Shown: positions 23,387 through 33,808 of the stretch, one piece after another
Position numbering within the stretch: the stretch's first letter is position 1
Layout: every line of letters begins with the position of its first letter
Origin: Sparassis latifolia
Lineage: Eukaryota; Basidiomycota; Agaricomycetes; Polyporales; Sparassidaceae
Direction of reading: 5' to 3'
DNA length: 64,000 nt
NCBI GenBank assembly: GCA_018466975.1
Contig: CM031556.1
Location: 868,001 to 932,000 of the forward strand
Position numbers and translations under genes: made by a program
The notes under the pieces: model-generated
The model's database searches: none
What the model was told of the DNA's origin: nothing
Seen by the model: the letters and a program-made list of their open reading frames with translations, nothing else

Positions 23387-25869
23387 ATGGGGTTCAAGAC
23401 TTTCCTCGCCCGCGTCTCAACCTCCTTCACCAGCAAATCCAAGACAACAGATGTCAGTGAGCTGATGAGTGGCGGAATGACGTATGGAAGCGTGGCTGAT
23501 ATATTCCTGGCGAATAGTCCAAAGATACTGGCTTGGAGCACCAGCCGCTGGTTCCCGCTTACTCCGAGGTACGTCTTCCAGCAGACTCCGACGTGGAGTA
23601 ATTGACCTACGCAGGAGGGCGCATTAGGTTTCGTCCCTGCATCCCTCTCCGGTCGTCCCGAGTTCTGCAAATTTGCTCGACGCCCATCACAACAATCTCC
23701 TCGCCGACGTGGACGTCCACATCCGTTTAGTTTTCGACCAGACGGGTGACATGGTACGCACTTCACCTCGCTTGATATCTTGTAATTGACTCACCACTGG
23801 CGATCCACAGACGCTGTGCTCTGTTGAGTCGCTCAAAGTTGGCAAGGCGGCCAAGCTCGTGGATAGCGAGTCTGGCAGCTCGTCCGTTTCCGAATCGGCT
23901 TTTTCCACCCTCTTCGATACAGCTTCACTCCGGAAGGATAATCACAATTATGAATTTGTTCTGCCATCGAACGATTCGTCCTACGGGCGCACACTTACCC
24001 CAAAGCTCCTCCTCCCACCACAGCCAGACCTTTCCCCGTCCCCGCGCCGATTTCCGACCACGTCTCTAGCCTCGTACTGGATAAACCGCTCCCCCCGCTC
24101 CCCGTTTGCCCCTCCCCCTCGCTCGCAGACCCTCCAAATCCCATCGGTCGCCGACTGCACGTGAAGCAATTCAAGCCGCTGCGCGTGCTCGGCAAGGGCG
24201 GACAGGGCACTGTTGCCCTCGTCGAGGACCGCGTCAGCGGTTCCTTCCTCGCCATGAAAATCGTGCGCAAGGCCGCTGTGCGCACAAAATCGTACCCGCG
24301 GCTGTTTGACGAGCAGCGCATCATGCGCGCTCTGGCGGGCGAGCCGTGGGTCCTCCCTCTCCTCGCGTCGTTTGATGATCGTGATCATTTCTTTATTCTG
24401 ACGGTATGTGCTGGCTGGCTTTTGGCGATGGAATAATTGTGATTTTGTTTCGTCGTGATTTGTAGAAGTACTGCCCTCAGGGCGATCTGTGGTCGAAGAT
24501 CAAGAACCAGAGGGGCCTGTGCCCGTCGGATGCCCTCCGCTACGGGGCCGAACTGGTGAATTCCCACCCCGCTGTCTTAGACCTCCTGCTCACGGACCGG
24601 TTTGCACAGGTCCATGCAATCGGTCTACTTCACAGCCGCCGTATCATCCACCGCGATATCAAGCCTGAGAATATCCTGCTGGACGGCGGTCACATCGTCC
24701 TCGCCGATTTCGGGATCTCGAAGGCGTTCGGGCGGCCCATAAGCGAGACCCCGTGGAAGATGTGCCCAGAGTGGAGTGGCAACGTACCTTCCGTCCCCAG
24801 TGCTGGTAATGAGACCGGCGAGGGCAACAGTCTGGCTGGTGACGAGGAGGAAGAGGACGTGACTCAGAAATTCTGCGGCACCCCCGGGTTCATGGCTCCC
24901 GAGATGAACGAGGGCGAATACTCCTATGAGGCGGACATCTATGCCGCCGGCGTCGTCCTGTATGTGATGCTCATGGGCAGGGTGGGTCCATTTCTCATCT
25001 CCTAATTGAATAACACTGATGACGCCGTATGTGCAGCTACCGTTTGGCCTGAACCCCCGCAAGCAAACGCTGGCCGAGCAATTTCGGCACATCACTGAGC
25101 TACCGGTTGACTTCGATGTCGATGGGGACATCAGTCCCGACGGCCAAGATCTGTTGGAGCGGGTATGTCGCGCTCTCATTCTCCCTTTCGTTGTTTTGAA
25201 GCTGAATGCGAGACAGATGCTCGAAAAAGATCCGCGCCGCCGCGCGACGATCCCAGAGATCAAAGAGCATCCATACTTTGCGTCGATGTGAGTCCCTTAT
25301 TTGGGAGTCAGACTTGTTCGTTCAGTTGTGGCTACTATTTTAGCGATTGGCCCGCTCTTGAACGTAGAGAGCCCGTACGCTCGGACTCTGGATGTGCGCA
25401 CCATGCGCACCCCCGCAAGCAACAGGTACACACCACCCAGCCATCTCCCTTCCTCTCTCTCAATTCCTCTCGCGCTTTGCAGCGGACCGTCGATATCGAG
25501 CGCTTGGCGCGAGACAACTCACTCTCTCAACCCACCAAGTCGGCCTTCCCGTGGTTCCAATGGCTATCGCCGCAGCTCGAGCACTTCGGTGGCGACTCTG
25601 ATACTTCTCGCGACCTATCACATTCGAATCCGTTCATCGACGATTTGTTGCAATGTGGGAAAGAGGAAACGGCATCTGCGAACATTGTCACGGGAGAGGC
25701 TAAGCCGGGTGCGGGCGAGAAACTGGGGCGATTGTCCACGCTCGTCAGCGGGCGCACTGACGCAGCTACGCCGAACGTAGTGCAACGGGTCAAACGGTGG
25801 TGGAAGCGGCGCGGCTTGGTTTCCGTGAGGCCACGGGTGGTCTCGGGCAGGATGGACATGCTGGAGTGA
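23387..25869 (+). CDS. AGC-type serine/threonine protein kinase with a long activation-segment insertion
   Basis: Multi-exon gene. The N-terminal part has no known domain. One junction (NDS to RPFPVPAP) uses a weak donor, GTCCTA, to stay in frame. Catalytic motifs: the glycine loop VLGKGGQGTVALV, the lysine in LAMKIVRKA, HRDIKPENILL, DFGISKAFG and GTPGFMAPEMNEG. Between DFG and GTPGF there is an insert of about 45 residues, acidic near its end (DEEEEDV). The kinase domain is followed by YFASIDWPALERREP, the usual start of an AGC-kinase tail, and by a Ser-rich and finally basic C-terminus (RVKRWWKRRG). All catalytic residues are present, so it should be active. Its pathway cannot be told from sequence. 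Confidence 0.75.
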
Positions 25870-26360
25870 TGGCTCGAATCGAATCTTTCATGAGGTGTTG
25901 GTGTGGCTCTCCGAAATGCTTGAGTGCTGTCGATCTGCTTTGTTGTTCATCTGCTGTTTCTTCTTTCTCCGAGCTATCGTGTTTCGCTTTCTTGGGGTTT
26001 GGACCTGTGATTGCTGTGTTGTGCTTCCGTGCTAGACTACTACTAGTAACTACAGGGCTTACTGGGATTCTGCACCACTGTGATTGACTGTTTTATCCTT
26101 ATCAATATGTACTTTTCTGTTGTTCATTGCCGATTTTTAAACATGCGCGGCGCGCGTAGATCGTGGAGATGCTCGCTGCTCAGACGCGCTCCTGCCGGCA
26201 TCTTGCGGTATCCTCCGCGTTTCAGTCACATGACCGGTATTTTTCGATCATATGGGCGCCTATGTAATGGACCGATGATATTCCAAACCTGTCCGAGGAA
26301 CAGTCCACCACGGCGAGAACAGGACACAAGACACACTTTCCATCCTTATTACAACGGCCA
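25870..26360. other. Intergenic region
   Basis: About 490 bp, T-rich in the first half (kinase 3' UTR). No gene is recognised, and no ATG suitable for the following ROK1 copy is found here. Confidence 0.35.
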
Positions 26361-28710
26361 GTGCTGTTCGATCGATCAGACATCCAGTTGCTGTTGCGCG
26401 GCGGGGTCAAGTTCGACAAGCACACGTTTAAGGGCGACATGCTGCTGTTCAGAGTGAGCGACTCGTTGCGTGCGCCTGGGTTTGCGATGCTGACTGTCGT
26501 TCGATTAGGAGGCGGCGAAGACAAGAGAAAGCGCGTAGCACGCGCAGCCGACCCGGAGATCCCGCCGGAGCTCAATATTTTCAAGAATGCGCAGGGTGGG
26601 AGCACGAGTGCCAGTACCAGTGTGAAGCGGAAAGCGGCGGCCTCCGGCAATGGGGAAACTCGCGCAGGTGAGGCGGGCACGTCAGCCAAACGGCAACGTG
26701 TAGACGATGAGGACGTGGACCAGGGGGGAGGACGAGGATGATGCCCCCATGCCCTGGCAACGCGTCACGACGAAAGGCTCGAACGTGCCGGCACATGTGG
26801 ACACCTTCCAGGCATTAATGCCTAAGGGACCGATACCACCTTCTTGCAGACCTCGCGCAGAACGGCCAACAGACATTCAGTCCCACGGAATTCCGATTCG
26901 CATGGAGGTACGCCGATTTTGCTCTGCTTTGTCCGTGCACCACAAACACATGTCCCGCAGTCTCGGGATTTAGCTGCGATATATCCGACGGGCACGGGAA
27001 AGAGAATGTCATGTTTACTGCCCGTTGTCTCATTTCTCGGTGCCTGCGTCTTGAGCGAAGAGCGAGGCGGGGGCGGGGGTACGCACCGACGCGCGAATTG
27101 GCGTATTAGATACATAATGAATGTCTCAGGCTCACCCAGGGACGCAAGTGGCGGATCGTGCTCTTCAGTAAAGCGACCGCAAGCACCCTCGCCGAGAAGA
27201 GCGCACGCGACCGAGTCGGTAAGCCTGCCTGCCAGCATGTGGCATCACCAATGCACAGTTGCTCATGAGCAATCGCCCCTTCCAAGATATCATTATCAAC
27301 ACGCCACTGCGTCTAGTCGCGGTGCTTCGAGCGGATCACATCCAGCTGGACAAGTCGACTCCGCGGCTCACTGCAAATCTATCTCATGTTTCTCAGTGTC
27401 CGACATGTAATTTTGGATAAGGCCGATCGTATGCTAGACGCGGAATTCTTGTCTCAAATCGAGGAGGTTATCGCTGCATGTACGCATCCTACAATCCAAA
27501 AGGCTGTTTTCAGCCCTACCTTACCGGCGGGCGTGGAAAAAGTTGCGATGGGCATGCTGCGCGATCCAATACGGGTGGTCGTCGGGCTGGGAGGTACCGC
27601 TTTTAGGACCTCGATTTCTGCCGCCGTCATATGAACAGTATAAGAAATGCAATTCCACGCCAAACATCATTCCAGAAATAGCCTACCTCAAGCCCGTGAA
27701 TGTGATCCATCCATTCTATTTTTCCGAGCTTGCGCGATGTCCGCAGTGCAACTCGGATGATGTCAAGTGAGCTTTCGCATTGCCCACGAGACGAGCTATG
27801 TTGCTGATGGGCCTTGCGTCCCAGAGAACCCCTTCCGCTCATCGCACAATCACTGACGTATGTGGCGGATAACTCGTCCAAGCTGCCGACTCTCCAGCAA
27901 CACAGCCGTACAACCCTCCTGTACTCGTCTCCGTCTCGTCGCAACCACGAGCGACATTGTTCGCAGAGGAACACTTCCTGAGCAGTGTCCCGAACGTCGA
28001 CTGTCTGAATGCGGGAATGAGCAGGAAAGGAAGCGCGAAGACGCTATATCCTGGATGCGGCGCGGGGAGAGCTGGATAATGGTCAGTACCGAAGTCATCA
28101 TGGCGCGCGGAATGGACTTCAAGGGCGTGAGGGAGGTCATCAACTATGATTTCCTGCAGGGCGTGCAGATCTGCGTGCACAGGATCGGTAAGTGACGTAG
28201 GGTGCCAGGCACGGTCACCTTCTCCCTTGTTCGTCCGTTGTGCAATTAACTGACGCTCACTGAGTTTCACCCAGGTCGCACGGGACATGCTGGTGGAAAA
28301 GAGAAGACAGTGACGTATTTCTCGGATCAGGTCGCGCCATTCTTGAAAACGTAAGTCGTAGAAATCCGATCCCTCTTCGTCGCCCATTCTAATCGATACC
28401 GACTCCGCCACTCACACCAGAATCGCGAACGTCCTTCTCCAGTCAGGCTCTCCTGTTCCGGAATGGATCCTCAAGTTGCCAGAACCTTCCAAAATTAAAT
28501 GGTCTGAGATGGGTAAGGTCGGACGTGCAGAAGCTGTCACACGGGCGAGCTGGGTCGGTCGACAGGACGCTATCAGGAGGTGAGCCGCTTGTGTCACACT
28601 GTCCGGTGCCAGGATCGATGATCGATTCTTTTTTGCAAGGATATGATGATCGCATCGACGCGTAGGAAAGAAAGGGCCAGAAAAACGGGGCCAAGGCGGA
28701 GGAGCGGGGT
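26361..28710 (+). pseudogene. ROK1: Decayed copy of the DEAD-box rRNA helicase ROK1
   Basis: Similarity to Rok1, a nucleolar helicase for 18S rRNA processing, runs the whole length: LLLRGGVKFDKHTFKGD, PTDIQSHGIPI, RDLAAIYPTGTGK, APTRELAY, RHVILDKADRMLDAEF, AQSLTYVADNSSKLPTLQQ, ARGMDFKGVREVINYDFLQG, VHRIGRTGHAGG, and the C-terminus up to the GRQDAIRR region. The copy is broken: no ATG at the expected start, Walker A ends GTGKR instead of GTGKT, an in-frame TAG at 27107 follows APTRELAY, DEAD is DKAD (27416-27427), SAT is SPT, about 235 bp is inserted at 27590-27825, and there are frameshifts near 27900 and 28025. Several catalytic motifs are altered together, which argues against sequencing error. 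A working copy must exist elsewhere, since the gene is essential in yeast. The 3' limit is approximate. Confidence 0.85.
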
Positions 28711-29874
28711 AGGCACAATGGAGGAGACGGCGACACTGCCTGAATGGCTTTTCCGGAGTGTGCGGTGAAGTAAGATTATGCATATGTCATATACGCTACT
28801 TATCGCGCTTGTATTGCATCCACACCTGCCGCCGTCTCTTTGAGGATCAATTGAATGAGTGACGAAGTTATGGTACCGCAAATTAACCGCGCGGTTGTAG
28901 TCATGCCGTCGCATTGCCCAGAGAAATGCGAGCGCGTCGGACAGCAGGAGGCACTCTGCTGTCGAGTGGCGGTCCCATGGCCTGGTCCAAGGGTGGTGTG
29001 CTTGCTTTCAGGGCATCCCCCGAAAGGAAATTGGTGTAGGGAAATCGAGACGAGAAGGACTGACTGGTCCACACGTTTATTTAATACTACGAGAACGATG
29101 ATGTGTGGCTGCTCGACAGGAACGTGTCAGAGGTAGCAGAGCAATTGTTCTCCAATATAGGATCAGGGGAAGGAATCCTTGGATCTCCTCGTTCTCGTGA
29201 AACAATCCGAGACCATTGAACTGGTGACGATGGACTGGCGAGTCTTAATTAGTCTGATGCCTCGATAGCAGGAGCATTAGAATTTAGAACATCGAAGAAC
29301 ACGGCATGTTCCCGTGCCTATGCCATGAGAACCCAGGATAAAGGAACTCAACTGGGAAAGTACACCCAGAGCGTCGGCTGCTTTGATGCTGGAAATCATA
29401 TTGCACCGCAACCTTCCAAAAAAGTGGAGTACAACCCCAATTCTTGGGGCTACAAACGACAGTCACAACTTGAAGGGCATACCAGGGTGACTAGACAATC
29501 GGTCTTGCTGGAAGAAAGACTCACCTCAGAGCCTGCCAGATAATTTCTCTTGACTGTAATGGCACGCGGAAAATGCTTCCGCGAAAATTGGGTCATAGTA
29601 GTTGTAGGTTAAAACCCAGATCCGAAGCGTAGGAGCCGCGCCACATATGCACCTCATGTTTCAAGGGCATGAGAGAATGTCCTTTCTTCCTATTATCAAG
29701 ACCAAAGAGTGGCAGAATGAACCCTAAAAACCGAGGAGTAGAAAAAGCTGGAGCTGGAGCTGCCGTACTAGTAGCGGTTCCTCTCCCTCAACTTCTCCCC
29801 CTTCCGTCCCTCCATCCCTCTTCTCCTGGCCCTCCCAGGCATCCCCTCAGTGTTAATTAGTACTTACCGCTATA
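28711..29874. other. Intergenic region upstream of HMG gene 2
   Basis: About 1.16 kb. The last 150 bp is pyrimidine-rich (CTCTCCCTCAACTTCTCCCCC), typical of a fungal promoter/leader. No gene, tRNA or inverted repeat was recognised. Confidence 0.4.
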
Positions 29875-31255
29875 ATGCACAAGCCGCTTCGCGGTACTCG
29901 TCGGACGCATCGTCTCTCGAGGCAACCGCCTCACGATCCCGGTTCGTTCGTTCACTCACTATTTGCCATTGTGGGTCCACACCTCGATCTTATTCACTTG
30001 CTCGAATTGGATCCAGAGTTTGAAACGTTGGACTTGAACGAAGTTCAGCGTCGTTCAGATGATGGTGCTGTCGATCACTCGTCCCCCGAGTTGTCCAGTT
30101 CGCCCTGCGGACCCCCACGCACGATACCTTCTGGCGAGTCTCAGCGTCCTCCGCATAGTCGCAAGAAGGCAGACGACCACATCCCGCGACCTCGTAATTC
30201 CTTCATAATATTCCGATCCCAGCACTGGCAGGAGATCAAGGATGATCCTACTACCCCACGCCACCATACTGCGATTAGTTGCCTCGCCGCTACCCGTTGG
30301 CTTGCTCTCTCCGAGGAGGAGCGCACACACTATAGGCAGCTCGCGGAGCTCGAAAAGGAGGCCTTCTATCTTCAGTATCCTGATTACAAGTACCATCCTG
30401 CCTTTCGCAAGGACAAGCGAGCGAAGCGCAATACGAGCCGTAAGAGCAGTGCGAACAAGACTCTGCGTGCGAAGAAGCTTGCTTCCCAGCCCTCGCAGAG
30501 TGTGGGAATGATCGAGAGGGAGTTGAGGAGAGACGACGTTGATTCAGATCCGGAGTACACTCCCTCTTGGCGGTGCACTCCTCAACCTTTACGGGGTTCT
30601 GTGCAGCAGAAGGAGATCCAGAGATCCAGAGCGTCTCTCCGCGTCAGACATGAGTTGTCTGAGCGATCTCTTCCGTCTGCACCTACTACTCCGGAGAGTG
30701 AGGATGTCGAGCTTCCTTCAACTCCGGACAGCGACGAGCTTCTTTGGGGTCTGGGCAGCGAGGACGAGTGCTCTTCGATTCCGTACAGCCGCGACGTTGA
30801 GTTTCCTTCGACTCCGGACAGCGACGACCTCGAGCTCCCCTTATATGCCAAGCAGGCTGATTTTGGATTGACGTGCATTGAAGATATGGCGATGATGACT
30901 CTCGACGATCCCGACGTATGTGTTATCTGTCTCTGTTCTATGGTCCAAGCCTTACACTTTTGAGTAGGCTGATTTTCAGATGGGATCCGATGCTTTTTCT
31001 TTGGCCTTCGCTACCACTTATTTTCAGGAAGCTGTCTGTGACGGGCACAATGTTAACGACCACTTCGTGGATACTCCCACCAGCCACTCCCAGTCCCACA
31101 TCGAGGGTCTAGAGTCCCACATCCGCGGCCTCAAGTCCCACATCGACGGTTCAAAGCCCCACATCGACAAGCCTGAGTTTCACATTGACGGCGGTGACGA
31201 CCACTCAGATATGGTGGACTACAGTCCTCACGGCGACGCAATGGATGTCAACTAA
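29875..31255 (+). CDS. HMG-box transcription factor (HMG gene 2)
   Basis: Two exons (29875-30915 and 30968-31255, intron 52 nt) encode about 442 aa. The HMG box lies at about residues 100-175: DDHIPRPRNSFIIFRSQHW, then AISCLAATRWLALSEEERTH, then YRQLAELEKEAFYLQYPDYK. It shares with HMG gene 1 the lead-in DHIPRPxN(A/S)FI(L/I)FR, the position of the box and the late intron. Helix 2 has diverged (CLAATRWLAL where the family usually has a K(I/L)..xW pattern). A basic NLS-like segment follows (DKRAKRNTSRKSS). The acidic region repeats ELPSTPDSDEL and EFPSTPDSDDL, and exon 2 has a short tandem of SHI/HID units (SHIEGLESHIRGLKSHIDG). DNA targets are unknown. Confidence 0.8.
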
Positions 31256-31469
31256 GGCGGGGAGATGCTGGTTTTCTGTGTCTCATTCGCTTTACTTTAC
31301 CTATAGCCTTCCCATGTTTAATGGCTTTCACTTTCGTCTCCATCTCGCTCCATTATATCTTCGTTATTCTCGCTTCGCTTCGATATCTGTTACTCAATAA
31401 ACATTATTACTATAGCTCAAACCAGCCATGAGTTAAGGATATGCAGTATATATATAGCACCTGGACGAA

Positions 31470-33638
31470 TCATCGCTTTGCCTTCTTCGCGGACTTTCCT
31501 CCGCTGCCATCTTTACGCTTGCTGCCGGATGTATTAGTTACTATGTTAATTCTGCCCGCCGCCTTCTCCGATATCAACCAATTCTGACATTCATCAGTGC
31601 TCCCTTCCGGGTGTCTTAACTGCCACTCAACCACACGAGAGAGCACATCACCAGTCCAAGGACCCGGTGTAGCCGTTCCAAGGGTCCTCATGACTGTGCG
31701 ACCCTATCGATGCATGTGTCAGCACGACGCACACAATCCACCACGAAGAACCAAGTATTCTCAAGAACTCACGTCCAGAATCGGCTTCGCGTCCACTGCT
31801 GCTGGCAATTTCAGCTCTTCTATTCTAGCGACAAGTTCATTGTATGCGATTACGCGTTTCGTCGCTTCTTCCGCTGCACCAAAACAATTAATAAAGTACC
31901 TCGATGTTGCGTTTTTGCTCAATGTGCGACCCACCGTCAAATTCGTCCCTTTCAATATCCCACAGAGGCACGAGTTCTTGGACGAGCGAGAAAAGTAGCG
32001 AAATCGACCAGGTTGATCCGATGTTCGGGTTATGCACTACCTTCTCGCGCAACAGTAGACCTATCGCAGCTCTATCCCACTGCGCAGCAGGCTGTTCATG
32101 ACCTTTGCCAACCACAGCATTTCCCAGTTTGTCCACAGCGGCAAAGAGTGTTGGGATCCCATCCAGATAATGATGCTGCACGCCGAGCTTGAGACCCTCA
32201 CGGATGGCTGGCTCGACAGCAAGTTGGATCTTGTCTTTTGAATCAAGGCATGTGACGCCGCGATATGGCGTAAGCGCGCAGGCAAGATACAGACGCGAGA
32301 TGGGTGATGGTTCCGAGGCTGTGCCGGAAAGTAGAAGATGGTGAAGGGGCGGAAACGAGAGGGGGACGATGGACGATAGATTTGGCAATGTCGGATTCAG
32401 GAAGGCGTAGAGGTACGACGCAGCTGCTAGTGCGGTATCCTGGGGCGCTGGTCGTGCGGATAGTGTCACGGCAATGTTCTGGGGTATGTGAAAGATGCTG
32501 GAGAAAAGAGAGAGATCTTTGATGAGCTTGATAGCATGCAGAGGATCTCTGCCTGGACGCCGATGATCAGGTTCTCTTGCCGCATAAGTGATTTAGAAAC
32601 GTACCCCTCATCATTTTGTCGAGTTCTTCGCCTACACGTTCTCGACTGATCTTGGATGCGAGAGCTTCCTGGATACGGGTAAGATGTCACGTCAGTCGGC
32701 TCCCCCAATGCAGACCAATGCGACTCGCTTGGATCTCGGGATCTTGTGCAGCTTCCTGCAACTCCGGTACCATGTCGAATCCGTACCTACTGGCAAAGCG
32801 GATGCAACGGATGACACGCAAAGGATCATCCGAGAAGGTCTCCTTCGGTGGCAAGGGGGTGCGGATGGTACCGCTTCGCATGTCGTCCAAGCCCTACTTC
32901 AATAGCATCAACATTTGTTACACCAGATTGTTGGTATATATACCTTTCCAGTGTGGTCCTCAACAACTCTCGAGTGCACATTGTAAAAAAGGGCATTGAT
33001 CGTGATGTCTCTCCTCAAAGCATCCTGCAATGGTGTGCCAAATGCCTGAAACCGTATATTTAATCCGCACGTCGCTTAATTTTCAAGATTTGCTCACTAC
33101 TTGAGTAGGTATGCGGCTGTGCTCTGCGTACTCCTCACTCCGCAGATTCACAAAGTCAAGTTCGAGATCGAGCACGGTCGTCTTGGCCGTCTCCAGATGT
33201 TTCGACTGGTCCGGGTTGCTCTCAATTTTGGCGATATTTTTTACGGATATATGCTTGACAGATCTGCAGTATGTGACAAAGTGTTCCGCAAATGTCATAC
33301 CCATCATGTCCTGGAGTGCAATGTCTATGTCGTGGCTCTGATGGCCGAGGAGCTATAAACGACTGGTTAGCCATGAAGTATGGAGATAAGGAGGTACGGT
33401 TATTGACCTTATCACGAACCCATCCTCCCGCTATCCTGCAGGTAGTCTCTAGACCTTTCTTCTCCTTGATTCGGCGTGTACACTCGTCAAGTAGAGTACA
33501 GAGCTCATCCTCTGCTTCTGTGAGTTTAATCTCCATGTTCTCGGGGATGGGGACGCGGCCACAGAAGGGTCGCGGTGTGGTATGGGAGGCCAGCTGTCTA
33601 AAGCGATGTAGAGAAGGCTTACGGCAATGTCTAAGCAT
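31470..33638 (-). CDS. CCA1: tRNA nucleotidyltransferase (CCA-adding enzyme)
   Basis: Spliced gene with about nine exons, starting at the ATG at 33638. The N-terminus (MLRHCRKPSLHRFRQLA) could serve as a mitochondrial presequence, with PENMEIKLTEAEDELC giving an internal Met for a cytosolic or nuclear form, as in yeast CCA1. Class II nucleotidyltransferase motifs follow: CRIAGGWVRDK, then SHDIDIAL (the DxD metal site), then ALRRDITINALFYN, HTGKGLDDMRSGTIRTPLP and DDPLRVIRCIRFASRYGF, then the body and tail domain with ISRERVGEELDKMM. The C-terminus is Lys-rich (GGKSAKKAKR), which may act as an NLS. The enzyme adds CCA to tRNA 3' ends in nucleus and mitochondria. It appears intact. Confidence 0.92.
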
Positions 33639-33808
33639 GAGCTCAAGGTTACAGCTGATCAGTGTGGTCACTGAGTGACTTGCAGAGAAGTCATGGTCAC
33701 GTGCTGCCACTCTCTCAGAACTCAATATGTACCACTCTGGAGCTGGCGAACACAACCGTATGCGCAGAATGACATGTCATTTCTACCTTCCCGCGGATGG
33801 GTAGTAAA

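Noticed and set aside
4723..31255. The HMG-box pair as a mating-type locus
   Set aside because: Agaricomycete MAT loci carry homeodomain or pheromone/receptor genes with neighbours such as MIP. None of these is present.
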